Notes: generated by a model from the letters alone, not told the origin. Positions 18,385-27,265 are shown, counted from the stretch's first letter. The stretch is 64,000 nucleotides of DNA from Stieleria maiorica (GCF_008035925.1 NZ_CP036264.1:4524402-4588401), one strand, 5' to 3'. Program-made: numbers and translations.

Positions 18385-19886
18385 TACGTTCCCGCCGGTC
18401 GCCGCTCTTTACCGGCGAGCACCTTGATCAACCCGGCGCGAAGCTCCTTGACCTTCAATGGCAGCGCCAACAGCTGCCGCCGGGGGCCGCGGCGGGCTTC
18501 GGAGATGATTCGCACTTGGCGGCGGTCGACCAGCAAAATGGACGGGATTTCACTGGTGTGTTCATCGCTGGCGAATTTGTTGTACGCCTCCAATGCCAGC
18601 GTCCCCAACTCCGCGGCGCTGAAGATTACACAATCCGCTGCGGGGTCGTCGCCCGGTTGGAAACGCGACAGCGCTCGGTTGGGGTCTTGGGTGATCAACA
18701 CACGATAGCCGCGCGATTTCAACCGCTCGCGGATCGCGTTTTGCAGCGCCGCCTTCGATTCCACCAACATCACGACATAACCTTCGCCTTCGTCGGTCGG
18801 TACATCGTCGTCCTCGTAATGATCGCCCCCTCCCGGCGTTTGCGAATCCAAGTTGGTTTTGCCGGGGCCCTTTTCCAGAATGTCCATCACCTTGCGAACT
18901 TCGGCTTGAAGAGCGGCGGACGACTGGATTCTCTTCTCGGGGCTGAACTCCATCATCTTGCCGAGCAACTGCGTGACGACTCCCGGGACATCGGGGACAT
19001 ATTGGTTGATCGGCTTGATTTCCTGGAACCTGGAGACGTTCAACCGCGCGAGCCGGTCGCGTGTTTCTGTCAGCGCGGGTTGGCCGGACAACATGTGGTA
19101 AAGCATGTTGCCGGCGAAGAACACGTCACTGCGCGGGTCATCCTTGCGGACTCCCGTGCCGCGTTCCAAAGCGGCGTAATCGATGGCCCGTGCGTTGGGA
19201 CAATCCGCGATTTCTTCGGGGTTCTTTCGATCACTCAGCGCCGCCAGCCCGAAGTCCACCAGCTTGGCCTTGCCGTCGGAGGAAATCAGTACGTTGGAGA
19301 GTTTTAAGTCGCGGTGTGAGATCCCCATGCTTGCCGCATGAGCGAGGCCGGAAGCGATCTCATGGATCAACCGCAGCGCCAACTTGGGCGGCAGTTTGCC
19401 GCGCAGCCGGACAAGTTCACGCAGCGTTTGCCCTTCGACGAACTCCATCACCAGGAACGGGTTTCTGGGATCGGAAACGACCTCGTAAATGCTGACGATG
19501 TGCGGATGCCGCAGCTTCAACCCCATGCTTCCTTCGCGGAGGAACTGCTCCATCTCTTTCGGCTCGTCCCGAAACCGCTTTCGCAGCACTTTGATGGCGA
19601 AAACCTGGTCGCCTTTGCTGGCCCGGTAGACCCGGGCGAACGTCCCTGCACCGATCAGATAAAGCACCTTGTACTCCCCGTAGAAGTACCCGATGCGGTC
19701 GCCGCGGAGGATCTTTTCGGTTTGCAGCGTGGTGACCAATCCGCGTCGCTGCATTTGCTTGATCACTGAATCAAGCGTGATTTCCGTTCCGCCAAGCTCA
19801 CCCATCGCGTGATCCACCTGCCGGCGTTCGGCAAGCCCGAGATCTCCGATTCGACGAGCAAATTCCTCTGGAGTCGGTTGTTCCAT
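18381..19886 (-). CDS. Serine/threonine protein kinase with a receiver-like C-terminal domain
   Basis: 501 residues. The kinase domain (about 65-330) shows the glycine loop GAGTFARVYRA, the ATP lysine in FAIKVLRKRF, the catalytic loop HRDLKLSNVLIS and the metal-binding DFGLAAL. An N-terminal segment (1-60) may be a small recognition helix bundle. After a linker, residues from about 375 onward (YVVMLVESKAALQNAIRERL... to the end) have the alternating strand/helix pattern of a response-regulator receiver. The acidic pocket (LVES) and phospho-acceptor Asp (CVIFSAAEL) are not conserved, so it is a pseudo-receiver. No transmembrane helix is seen, unlike many PASTA-type kinases. Confidence 0.9.
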   Translation of the reverse strand: MEQPTPEEFARRIGDLGLAERRQVDHAMGELGGTEITLDSVIKQMQRRGLVTTLQTEKILRGDRIGYFYGEYKVLYLIGAGTFARVYRASKGDQVFAIKVLRKRFRDEPKEMEQFLREGSMGLKLRHPHIVSIYEVVSDPRNPFLVMEFVEGQTLRELVRLRGKLPPKLALRLIHEIASGLAHAASMGISHRDLKLSNVLISSDGKAKLVDFGLAALSDRKNPEEIADCPNARAIDYAALERGTGVRKDDPRSDVFFAGNMLYHMLSGQPALTETRDRLARLNVSRFQEIKPINQYVPDVPGVVTQLLGKMMEFSPEKRIQSSAALQAEVRKVMDILEKGPGKTNLDSQTPGGGDHYEDDDVPTDEGEGYVVMLVESKAALQNAIRERLKSRGYRVLITQDPNRALSRFQPGDDPAADCVIFSAAELGTLALEAYNKFASDEHTSEIPSILLVDRRQVRIISEARRGPRRQLLALPLKVKELRAGLIKVLAGKERRPAGTY

Positions 19887-20069
19887 TGTTGCAAGAGGTT
19901 AGAGAGCGGAGCGACGAGTGGCACAGGCAAAAACGTGCCCGACGGGACAGTCTACACCAACAAACGCCGAATCGTCCCGGGTGTCATCACCGTGAACACA
20001 AAATCTACCGCCACCGCGAACCCATTTTTCCACAAGGGAGGGTCCAGGGGGGCTGAAAGGGGCATTGGG

Positions 20070-22067
20070 CTACATCCGCTCGACCACTTCGATCCCGATC
20101 AGTTCCAACGCCTGCTTGATCACCCGGCCGGTCAGCACGACCAGTGCCAGCCGGGTGTTTTGGATTTGCTCGGTTTCAGCATTCAACACGTGACATTGGT
20201 CGTTGAATTTCGAGAACGCTTCAGCCGTCGAATAGACGTAATCGACCAAATGATTGGGGCGATAATCGTCATAGACGTTTTGAAGCGCTTCTTGGAACTG
20301 AAGCAATTGCAACCCGAGGGCCCGTTCGGCGTCTTCTGTCAGCGTGATGCCGGACTGCTTGACCCGCTCGACGACCTCGTCGGCGGTCACTCCGTTACGG
20401 CGCAAGATGCTGGTCGTACGGGCAAAACTGTACTGTGCGTAGGTCGACGTATTGCCCGAAAGCGCCACCATTTTGGATAGGTTGAACTTGTAGTCGCTGG
20501 TCCGATCGTGGGCCAGATCGGCATACTTGATCGCACCGATGCCGACGCGTTCGGACACCAGCCGTTTTTCCTGCTCGTCCATCGGAGGATCCAGCTTTAC
20601 CAGGCGATCAGGATTGCAAACGACTTCATAGGCTGCCTGGACGGCGTCATCCAACAGGCTTTCCAAGCCGATCAACGATCCGCTTCGCGTCTTCATCGGA
20701 CGCCCGTCTTCACCCAACACGGTGCCGAAACTGACATGCACCAGTTTTGCATCGGTCAGATCCGTCGCCTCGGCAACGGCAAACAGTTTTTCAAAGTGTT
20801 CGCTTTGTCGGGCATCGACCACGTACAAGACTTCGTCGGGCTGGAACGTTTCTTGTCGATAGCGCAGGGTTGCCAGGTCGGTGGTGGCATACAAGTACGC
20901 GCCGTCGCTCTTTTGGATGATCATCGGCGCGTCGAATTGATCCAAGAAGATACAGATCGCTCCGTCGCTTTCGCTGGCCAATCCGCGTGCTTTGAGATCG
21001 TCAACGATTTCAGCGAGCATCGGGTGGTAAAATGATTCGCCCAGCGTGTGATCAAACGTGACGTTCAATCGCGAGTAGATACGATTGATCTCGTCTTTGC
21101 AGTGCGGAAGGAACTGTTCCCAAAGCGCGAGGTTTTCCGGATCATCGGCATGCAACTTTGACGTTTCGTCCAGAACCGCGGCGCCGATGTTCGGGTGCGC
21201 TTGGGCGCGTTGTTTCATCACAGGATCGTTGTCGGTCGCAGCGATTGCTTTCCGCGCGGACTTCAAGTCGGATTTGACCGAAGCAATCTTCTTGGCCAAC
21301 GAATCAGCGGATTTGCGTTTCTTTTTAGCTTCTTTCCCTACGGCACTCTCGGCCTCGTGAATCGCCGCGGCGTGTAAGTCTTCCAGACGTGCGATCTCGG
21401 CTTCGTACTTGGGCACGTTTTCGATCGCTTTGTGATAGCCCATCAGTTGATGAACGATGCGATACAGCTTGGCCAATTCCGGCACGGGGTCTTTACGAAC
21501 GACTTCGGGATCGCCGAAGTGTTTGTAGCCGTAAATGATGATTCCGAATTGAGTGCCCCAGTCGCCCAGGTGGTTGTCGGTGATGACTTCATGACCGAGA
21601 AACTTAAGCGTCTTGGCCAGGCAGTTGCCGATCACCGTGGTGCGAATGTGCCCCACATGCATCGGCTTGGCGACGTTGGGCGAGGAGTAATCGATCAGGA
21701 TTGTTTTGGGCGAACCGACGGGGCGGATGCCACAGCGCTGGTCGGCCAGCATTTCCGACAGCCGGTCCTGAATAAAACCGTCTTTCAGTCGCAGATTGAT
21801 GAAACCCGGCCCGGCGATTTCGGGCGTCTCACACACGTCGTCCAACCGCAGCTGCTCGATCACGTCGGCGGCGACCTGGCGTGGATTCGAGCCGGCAACC
21901 AGCTTTCCGATCGGCATCGCGCAATTGGCTTGGTAATCCCCGAACTTGGGATTTCCGGCCGGGCGAATCATCCCGGCATATCGATCCAGGTCTTCAATCT
22001 GGGAAGCGAACGGGCATCGCGAAAGAGCGTCGGCGAAACGCTCGGTCAACAGCGAGGGGAGATGCAT
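20070..22067 (-). CDS. argS: Arginyl-tRNA synthetase with an inserted coiled-coil segment
   Basis: 665 residues against roughly 550-590 for most bacterial ArgRS. Charges tRNA-Arg with arginine. The HIGH motif is MHVGH (136-140) after SSPNVAKP; ITDNHLGDWGTQFG follows, and the KMSKS-like loop is PMKTRSGSLIG. The C-terminal anticodon-binding domain holds TYAQYSFARTTSILRR and the closing LELIGIEVVERM. About 85 residues (roughly 215-300), rich in Lys/Glu/Ala and helical, interrupt the catalytic domain. ATG 22067 was chosen because upstream codons lack the conserved N-terminal additional domain. Confidence 0.95.
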   Translation of the reverse strand: MHLPSLLTERFADALSRCPFASQIEDLDRYAGMIRPAGNPKFGDYQANCAMPIGKLVAGSNPRQVAADVIEQLRLDDVCETPEIAGPGFINLRLKDGFIQDRLSEMLADQRCGIRPVGSPKTILIDYSSPNVAKPMHVGHIRTTVIGNCLAKTLKFLGHEVITDNHLGDWGTQFGIIIYGYKHFGDPEVVRKDPVPELAKLYRIVHQLMGYHKAIENVPKYEAEIARLEDLHAAAIHEAESAVGKEAKKKRKSADSLAKKIASVKSDLKSARKAIAATDNDPVMKQRAQAHPNIGAAVLDETSKLHADDPENLALWEQFLPHCKDEINRIYSRLNVTFDHTLGESFYHPMLAEIVDDLKARGLASESDGAICIFLDQFDAPMIIQKSDGAYLYATTDLATLRYRQETFQPDEVLYVVDARQSEHFEKLFAVAEATDLTDAKLVHVSFGTVLGEDGRPMKTRSGSLIGLESLLDDAVQAAYEVVCNPDRLVKLDPPMDEQEKRLVSERVGIGAIKYADLAHDRTSDYKFNLSKMVALSGNTSTYAQYSFARTTSILRRNGVTADEVVERVKQSGITLTEDAERALGLQLLQFQEALQNVYDDYRPNHLVDYVYSTAEAFSKFNDQCHVLNAETEQIQNTRLALVVLTGRVIKQALELIGIEVVERM

Positions 22068-22164
22068 TGCTTTTCTAGAACATCCGACCAGTGGAAACGA
22101 ACGACGTCGCGGGACAGCGTTGACGCGGAAAGGGTGGCAGCGTTGAAGGGAACGGAAGAACGGA

Positions 22165-22623
22165 TCAGTCGGTCTGTTCGATACCCAGCTCGGCGAGTGG
22201 GATCGGCGTTCCGTCGGCCCACAGCGACTCCAGGTCGTAAAATTCACGGGTTTCGTCATCGAACAGGTGCACCACGACGCTGCCGTAGTCGAGCACGATC
22301 CAGCGGCTTTCGTCGTACCCTTCGATGCCGTAGCGTTTTTCGCCCATGCCTTTTTCCAGGGCGTCGTCGATCTGCTCGCTGATCGCGTGCAGCTGGCGAC
22401 GACTTTGCCCGGTCACCAGGACGAACAGGTCAAATTCCGCCGACTGACCGCAAACGTCGATCACCACGACCTGTTTGCCGTTGTTATCCAACGCCACTCG
22501 GGCCGCCGTGGCTGCGATTTTTCGGCTTTCGTTGGTACCGTGGGGACGGATTGCCCGTGACGGAGCGACCATCGGGTTCATGGGATCGGGACGTTCGGGT
22601 TGCTGAGGTTTCTGTTCGGTCAT
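22165..22623 (-). CDS. rsfS: Ribosome silencing factor RsfS (Iojap family)
   Basis: 152 residues. RsfS binds ribosomal protein L14 on the large subunit and blocks subunit joining when nutrients are short. The family core is clear: DVCGQSAEFDLFVLVTGQSRRQLHAISEQI, then GEKRYGIEGYDESRWIVLDYGSVVVHLFDDETREFYDLESLWAD. An extra N-terminal tail of about 35 residues rich in Pro/Gln precedes the domain. It ends 97 bases upstream of the argS start on the same strand, so co-transcription is possible. The ATG at 22623 was taken because the upstream DNA is repeat-like and lacks coding character. Confidence 0.93.
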   Translation of the reverse strand: MTEQKPQQPERPDPMNPMVAPSRAIRPHGTNESRKIAATAARVALDNNGKQVVVIDVCGQSAEFDLFVLVTGQSRRQLHAISEQIDDALEKGMGEKRYGIEGYDESRWIVLDYGSVVVHLFDDETREFYDLESLWADGTPIPLAELGIEQTD

Positions 22624-23008
22624 GGGGCAAAGTCTATCAGTTTTGTTTTTTCTGTCACGGGTCAGCGAGGACCGGGCGATCAGGGCCCGGACAAGAGGGG
22701 GCCCGGGCAAGAGGGGGCCCGGACAAGAATGCGGGGATGGGGGCAACATTGCAGCGTGGGCGGCTATTACACTGGTATTCCGTCGTCGACGAGACGATCA
22801 ACTCAGGCCGGGACTGAAATTCGCGACACCGTGAATCGACGCCTCAGCAGCGAAGGGGGGAGTATTCTACGCCCGTTGTGTCAACCGTTGCGTCTGATCC
22901 AATGCGTGCCAACCAATTCCCCCTGTCGTCTGCTCAGCCTGGTCCCTCCCACCACCGGGATTGATTCCGCCATCCCGGCAACCCCGTCCCTACCTCAGGA
23001 ACCATTCA
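22624..23008. other. Divergent intergenic region with a 16-base tandem repeat
   Basis: 385 bases between rsfS and a Gfo/Idh/MocA gene, which diverge. It must hold both promoters, but I can pick out no clear -35/-10 pair. The only distinct structure is a tandem run at 22683-22730: three units of GGGCCCGG followed by (A/G)CAAGAG, at a period of 16 bases. GGGCCC is itself palindromic. Confidence 0.5.
22683..22730. repeat. Short tandem repeat, three units of 16 bases
   Basis: GGGCCCGG starts at 22683, 22699 and 22715, each followed by (A/G)CAAGA. The unit differs at one base between copies. Placed about 60 bases upstream of rsfS. Confidence 0.8.
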
Positions 23009-24349
23009 ATGAACGACAATAACGATAAATCCACTTCCCAAGTCCCCGATTCCACGCCGACAAGACGTCAATTTTTGAAGGCGGGTTCGGCGGTGTCTGC
23101 CGGAATCACCGGTGCGACGGTGCTGCCCCGTGCCGTCCGCGGGGCCGAACCCAAAGACCAAGGCGGAAGTGATATCGTGCGGATCGGGATCGTCGGCTTG
23201 GGAGGACGCGGCACCGGGGCGCTCAGCGACACGATGTCGATCAACGAGCATATCAAACTGGTCGCGACGGCCGACATCGACGAAAATAAACAACGCGTCT
23301 TGGGACGGCTTGAAAAACAATTCGGCGACAAAGTGGACGTCCGCCCCGACAAGAACTACGTCGGGATCGACGCCTACAAACGCATCCTGGACGACCCCGA
23401 GATCGACCTGGTCCTGATGACCACCCCACCGGGATTCCGCCCCCAATATGTGATGGAAGCGGTCGACGCGGGGAAACACGTCTTCGCCGAAAAACCGTCC
23501 TGCGTCGATCCGGCCGGCTATCGAATCTGTTTGCAGGCGCACGAAAAAGCGATTGCCAATCGCACCGCCATCGTCACCGGCACCCAGTACCGCCGTCAAA
23601 CCAATTACGTCGAAGCGATCCGACAAATCCACGAAGGCGCGATCGGCGACGTGATCAACATGACCGCCCGCTATTGCAGCACGGGGATCTGGCACAAGAC
23701 ACGTAAAGAAGGCATGTCCGACACCCAGTACCAGATCTACAACTGGATGCACTTCATCTGGCTGTCCGGCGACCAGATCGCCGAGCAAGCCGTGCACAAC
23801 ATCGATGTGATGAACTGGGTGATGCAAGGACCGCCCGTCGAGGCCTACGGAAGCGGCGGACGCTTCACGCGCCCCGAAGGCAGCGAAATGTGGGACAGCA
23901 ACTCCATCGATTACACCTATTCCGGGGATCGAAAAGTCGCTTTCATGTGCCGCCAGATCCCGGGATCGCAAAGCGACGTCAGCAACCAAATCTTCGGAAC
24001 GAAAGGCACCGCTACGATCTACGGCAGCAACGGCGGCGCGTCGATCAAGGACCGCGACGGCAACGAATTGTGGTCGATGAAAGGCGACATCCAGTCGGCC
24101 TACCGACAGGAACACAAGGATTTGGTCGATTCGATTCGCGCCAGCGATCCGATCGTCGAACTCAAAGAAACCGCGACCAGCTCGATGACCGCCGTGCTCG
24201 GACGCGTCGCGGCCTACACCGGTCAACGGGTGACCTGGGACTTCCTGACCAACGAGTCCCAGTTGGACCTGTTCCCCGCTGATTTCGACTACAACGGGCC
24301 GCGCCCCGAGCCCTCATTCGCCATTCCCGGAAAGACGAAGCTGATCTAG
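23009..24349 (+). CDS. Tat-exported Gfo/Idh/MocA family oxidoreductase
   Basis: 446 residues. TRRQFLKAGSAVSAGITGATV (about residues 20-40) is a twin-arginine signal with RRxFLK. The NAD(P)-binding segment IRIGIVGLGGRGTGALSD comes after it (VRIGIVGLGGRG), and GKHVFAEKPSCVDPAGYR carries the family E-K-P motif. TGTQYRRQTNYVEAI and AEQAVHNIDVMNWVM are typical of the large planctomycete group of exported oxidoreductases. CAGGA 8 bases before the ATG supports this start over an in-frame TTG at 22961. Its stop codon overlaps the stop of the convergent DUF481 gene. Confidence 0.92.
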   Translation: MNDNNDKSTSQVPDSTPTRRQFLKAGSAVSAGITGATVLPRAVRGAEPKDQGGSDIVRIGIVGLGGRGTGALSDTMSINEHIKLVATADIDENKQRVLGRLEKQFGDKVDVRPDKNYVGIDAYKRILDDPEIDLVLMTTPPGFRPQYVMEAVDAGKHVFAEKPSCVDPAGYRICLQAHEKAIANRTAIVTGTQYRRQTNYVEAIRQIHEGAIGDVINMTARYCSTGIWHKTRKEGMSDTQYQIYNWMHFIWLSGDQIAEQAVHNIDVMNWVMQGPPVEAYGSGGRFTRPEGSEMWDSNSIDYTYSGDRKVAFMCRQIPGSQSDVSNQIFGTKGTATIYGSNGGASIKDRDGNELWSMKGDIQSAYRQEHKDLVDSIRASDPIVELKETATSSMTAVLGRVAAYTGQRVTWDFLTNESQLDLFPADFDYNGPRPEPSFAIPGKTKLI

Positions 24350-25623
24350 AACTTGACCAACAGTAACAGCGAATAATAAACGTCGTTGGGCTTGGCCCCT
24401 TGCGGCGTGCTGTCGTATCGGTCCGTTAACGCCAATTTCAAGGAAAGATTGTCAGTGTCGTCCAGCAGGATCTCCCAAGCGACGTCACTGACAAGTCGAT
24501 AATCCGAGAAATCTTCCCAGGCCGGGAAATAGTCGACTTTCGCCTTCATCTTGTTGTAGCGATTGAGTTGATACTCGGCCTCGGCGCCGAACACCGCTTC
24601 CGGCTTCCAGGAATCGTCCGGTGCACCAATCTCTTTCGACGCACCGGCACCAAACTTGGTCGCCAGAAGTGCGTCGTCGGTGCGGACGAAGTGGTATCCC
24701 AGACCACTGTTGAGGTTCAGCCGCGAGTCAAAGGCCTTGAATTGGTCCCACTCGGCACCGAATTTCCCAAACGCCGACCATCGCGAATCCTCGAACAGAC
24801 GGTCATAGTCCAAGTTCAGCCGCCCATTGTCTTCGGTTGTGACCCCGCGATTGGTGGCTTTGCGATAATCAAAGTCGATGCCCAACGTGTAACGGTCGGT
24901 CTTGCGTTTCATCTCCAAACCGGTCTGAAGCGCCAACGTTCGAGAGTTACCGCTGCTGCCATCAAGCCCCAATTCGGCATGGTTCTTCCAACCCCGAGTC
25001 ACCCAGCGCCAGGGGACCTGGTACCAGGCCTCCGTCTCCTCTGCCAGGGGGGCTGGTTCGACCGCCTCACCGCTGGCGATCGCTTGACCGATCGGTGTCG
25101 ATGGGGCAGGTGCAGGGACGGACTCGGGCGCGGGCCGATTCGTATTGACGGCAGGTGCGTTGACAACCGGGGAATTCGCGGGGGGAGCAACCGGGAAGGC
25201 CAGTTCGGACGTCGCGGGCAGCGGAGACATCGGCAACCCGGGATAGGAGACAGTCGCGATTTCGCCCGGTCCGGCTTGGTACGCCGCCGGCTGAACGTCC
25301 GCCAATGACACTTCGGTCGCTTCGGTGGCGCTCGGAAATTCGGAATCGGGCGGCGCTGCGATTTCAGCCCCGGGCGGCGCTGCGATTTCAGCCCCGGGCG
25401 GTGGGAAACTGAACGCTGGTCCCTCCTGTGCCTTCTGTTCGGGTGGCTTGCCACGGAAAGTCGGCAGCCCCAGCCGCCAGAGCGGCGTGTCCGCCATGGC
25501 GACGCGTTCGGGAAGCAATCCGCCCCAGACCAGCAAGCAGCCCAACAAGACCAACGCAGCCAAAGCTCCCGCTCTTCGTAAACCGCCTGGTCTACCCGTC
25601 TTAGCCATCTGAAGAATTCCCAT
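24346..25623 (-). CDS. DUF481-family outer-membrane beta-barrel protein with proline-rich linker
   Basis: 425 residues. An N-terminal hydrophobic stretch (AGALAALVLLGCLLVWGGLL) acts as signal peptide or anchor. A Pro/Ala-rich low-complexity region follows, with a direct duplication of PPGAEIAA (about residues 75-95). The C-terminal 220 residues match DUF481 (YdiY-like): WKNHAELGLDGSSGNSRT, then alternating amphipathic strands, ending in YSLLLLVKF with the terminal aromatic residue common in outer-membrane barrels. Function in this family is unknown. Starts at 25623 (ATG) or 25608 (ATG) are both possible. Confidence 0.82.
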   Translation of the reverse strand: MGILQMAKTGRPGGLRRAGALAALVLLGCLLVWGGLLPERVAMADTPLWRLGLPTFRGKPPEQKAQEGPAFSFPPPGAEIAAPPGAEIAAPPDSEFPSATEATEVSLADVQPAAYQAGPGEIATVSYPGLPMSPLPATSELAFPVAPPANSPVVNAPAVNTNRPAPESVPAPAPSTPIGQAIASGEAVEPAPLAEETEAWYQVPWRWVTRGWKNHAELGLDGSSGNSRTLALQTGLEMKRKTDRYTLGIDFDYRKATNRGVTTEDNGRLNLDYDRLFEDSRWSAFGKFGAEWDQFKAFDSRLNLNSGLGYHFVRTDDALLATKFGAGASKEIGAPDDSWKPEAVFGAEAEYQLNRYNKMKAKVDYFPAWEDFSDYRLVSDVAWEILLDDTDNLSLKLALTDRYDSTPQGAKPNDVYYSLLLLVKF

Positions 25624-25821
25624 GACGTCCAAATCACGTGCAATGAATCGTAGTGTCCACCCAAGCAACGGGTTTACAAAGACTCAGTGGTCATGTCAGG
25701 GCCGATCCACGACGCCGGCTGCCGATCTTTCCGCTTTTTGTCGCTCCCAGGCCTTTTCGCGATCAAGCCGATGGCGCCGAACGTGGAAAACGTGTCAAGC
25801 GTGCGGTCGGTCGGGTCAATC

Positions 25822-25884
25822 CCAGCACGTGGCGTCAGCCAGTGGCAGGGTTTGGGAGGGTTTTGTCACGGGCCGTTCGCTGAC
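25822..25884. repeat. Dispersed repeat, copy 2 (CCAGCACGTGGCG type)
   Basis: Same element as 5270-5336: CCAGCACGTGGCGT, AGCCAGTGGCAG, TTGGGAGG, TCACGGGCCG and TCGCTGAC in order and at nearly the same spacing. Confidence 0.7.
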
Positions 25885-25918
25885 CGGCCGGTTGAATCCA
25901 TTAGCCGTATAACGCGAG

Positions 25919-26125
25919 CCCAATGCCACCCACTTTCTGAGCCGACGGCGCTAGCCGCGGCGAACCTTGGGTTTCCCTTCGAGCTTTCTGAGCCGACGGC
26001 GCTAGCCGCGGGCCTTGGACTGACCTTCGAGCTTTATGAACCGACGGCGCTAGCCGCGGGCCTTGGATTGACCTTCGAGACTTGTAAGGCCCGAGGCTAG
26101 CGCCTACAGCTCAGTTTGTGATCGG
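25919..26125. repeat. Repeat element with three tandem GCCGACGGCGCTAGCCGCG units
   Basis: The core GCCGACGGCGCTAGCCGCG occurs at 25941 and 25992, and as ACCGACGGCG... at 26040, giving periods of 51 and 48 bases, with CCTTGG(A/G)(T/C)TGACCTTCGAG(C/A) between units. The outer flanks are CCAATGCCACC on the left and GGCTAGCGCCTACAG...GTTTGTGATCG on the right. A single-unit copy with the same flanks lies inverted at 52040-52140. Confidence 0.85.
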
Positions 26126-26240
26126 ATTAAATCAACAGGCCGTGGCGTCTCCCGCTGGCAGCGGTCGCCAATACCTGCCCCGCGGTCGATTCGACCGATA
26201 GCCGCTAGGCATTTGCCGCGGGGAAAGTTAGGATTTTGGC

Positions 26241-26600
26241 ATGAGCGAGAAACAATTCAGTCATCGAATGCGTCAATTGCGAAACCTGGTCGTGATGGCA
26301 TTGGCCGACGGGACGATCGGCGAACGCGAAGTCGCCTATGTCGCCCAGCGTTGCCATGATCTGGGGTTGGGCGAAGCGGAATTGCATCGGGCGATCCGAT
26401 TCGGCCTTGGCGACGATGCGGCATTGGAACTGCCGACCGACCAGCAGGAACGCAACGAATTGATGGTCGATTTGGTGCGGATGATGGCTGCCGACGGAAA
26501 ACTGGATGAAAGCGAAAAACGCCTGTTCGCGCTCGCAGCTGCCAAGATGGAAATCTCGTCCGAGCAGCTCAATCAATTGCTCGACCAATCAATGGAATAG
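26241..26600 (+). CDS. TerB-like domain protein
   Basis: 119 residues, all helical. Two repeats of an acidic A-D-G motif are visible: LADGTIGEREVAYV and MAADGKLDESEKRLFA. These are the metal-binding loops found in TerB/TerB-like (tellurite-resistance, DjlA-like) domains. Function in single-domain copies is not established. ATG start. The stop is 5 bases before coaB, so it probably heads a four-gene operon (TerB-like, coaB, pyrD, ABC-F). Confidence 0.72.
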   Translation: MSEKQFSHRMRQLRNLVVMALADGTIGEREVAYVAQRCHDLGLGEAELHRAIRFGLGDDAALELPTDQQERNELMVDLVRMMAADGKLDESEKRLFALAAAKMEISSEQLNQLLDQSME

Positions 26601-26605
26601 GCGAC

Positions 26606-27256
26606 GTGGCAAAGATTCTGATCACGTCGGGACCGACGCGGCAGTACCTTGACCCGGTGCGTTACATCTCCAACGCGTCGAGCGGTCGGATGGGCGCCGC
26701 ATTAGCCGAAACAGCGCTGCGACTGGGCCACGAGGTGGTGATCGTGACCGGCCCCGTCCCCACCACGTATCCGTCAGCCGCCCAAGTCGTTCCCGTGGTA
26801 ACCACCGACGAAATGCTGGCCGCCAGTCAATCATGGTTCGCACGCTGTGACGGCGCGATCGGGGCCGCTGCACCGTGTGACTACATGCCACGGATCGTCG
26901 AAACCGAAAAGATCGCCAAGACCGGCGCCCCGTTGACGCTGCAACTGATCGAAACCCCGGATGTCGTCGCGACACTCGGACAAGCCAAGCGTGACGACCA
27001 ATGGGTGGTCGGATTTGCGCTCGAAACGAATGATCGCCGGTTTCGCGCGACGGTCAAACTGGAAAAGAAACACTGTGACATGATCATCAGCAACGGCCCC
27101 ACGGCAATCGATTCCGATGTGAACGATGTCGAACTGTTGGACATCACCGGCGAAGTCGTTGCCCGTGTCAAAGGAACCAAACAAGAAGTCGCCGACGTGC
27201 TGATCGCGGAGATCGATCGCCGATTGATTCGCAAAACGATCGCGTCGGGCAAGTAA
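26606..27256 (+). CDS. coaB: Phosphopantothenate-cysteine ligase, stand-alone
   Basis: 216 residues. Joins 4'-phosphopantothenate to cysteine in coenzyme A synthesis. In most bacteria this is the C-terminal half of the CoaBC fusion, with a CoaC flavoprotein before it; here the protein begins directly at the ligase domain: ILITSGPTRQYLDPVRYISNASSGRMGAALAE, the nucleotide-binding motif of this family. VGFALETND and the KKHCDMIISN block (usually K-x-x-D-xx-VAN) follow. GTG start, 5 bases after the TerB-like gene. No coaC is in the window, so it must be elsewhere. Confidence 0.9.
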   Translation: MAKILITSGPTRQYLDPVRYISNASSGRMGAALAETALRLGHEVVIVTGPVPTTYPSAAQVVPVVTTDEMLAASQSWFARCDGAIGAAAPCDYMPRIVETEKIAKTGAPLTLQLIETPDVVATLGQAKRDDQWVVGFALETNDRRFRATVKLEKKHCDMIISNGPTAIDSDVNDVELLDITGEVVARVKGTKQEVADVLIAEIDRRLIRKTIASGK

Positions 27257-27265
27257 CTCAACGAT

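Larger units (their letters stand above)
25624..26240. other. 617-base intergenic region made mostly of dispersed repeats
   Basis: No convincing gene. A plus-strand frame across 25687-26100 is open but is built from repeats (its peptide repeats SEPTALAAGLGLTFE), so I do not call it coding. Contains the two repeat elements listed separately at 25822-25884 and 25919-26125. Confidence 0.6.

Noticed and set aside
23006-24226. 406-codon open frame on the minus strand
   Set aside because: Antisense to a clear Tat-exported oxidoreductase; its low-complexity peptide is a by-product of codon bias.
25687-26100. 137-codon frame with the tandem peptide SEPTALAAGLGLTFE
   Set aside because: The peptide repeat follows exactly from the DNA repeat units of 51 and 48 bases; no ribosome site or homology supports translation.
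25919-26125. Possible CRISPR array
   Set aside because: Only three units, the spacers are themselves repeated (CCTTGG..TGACCTTCGAG), and no cas genes are present.
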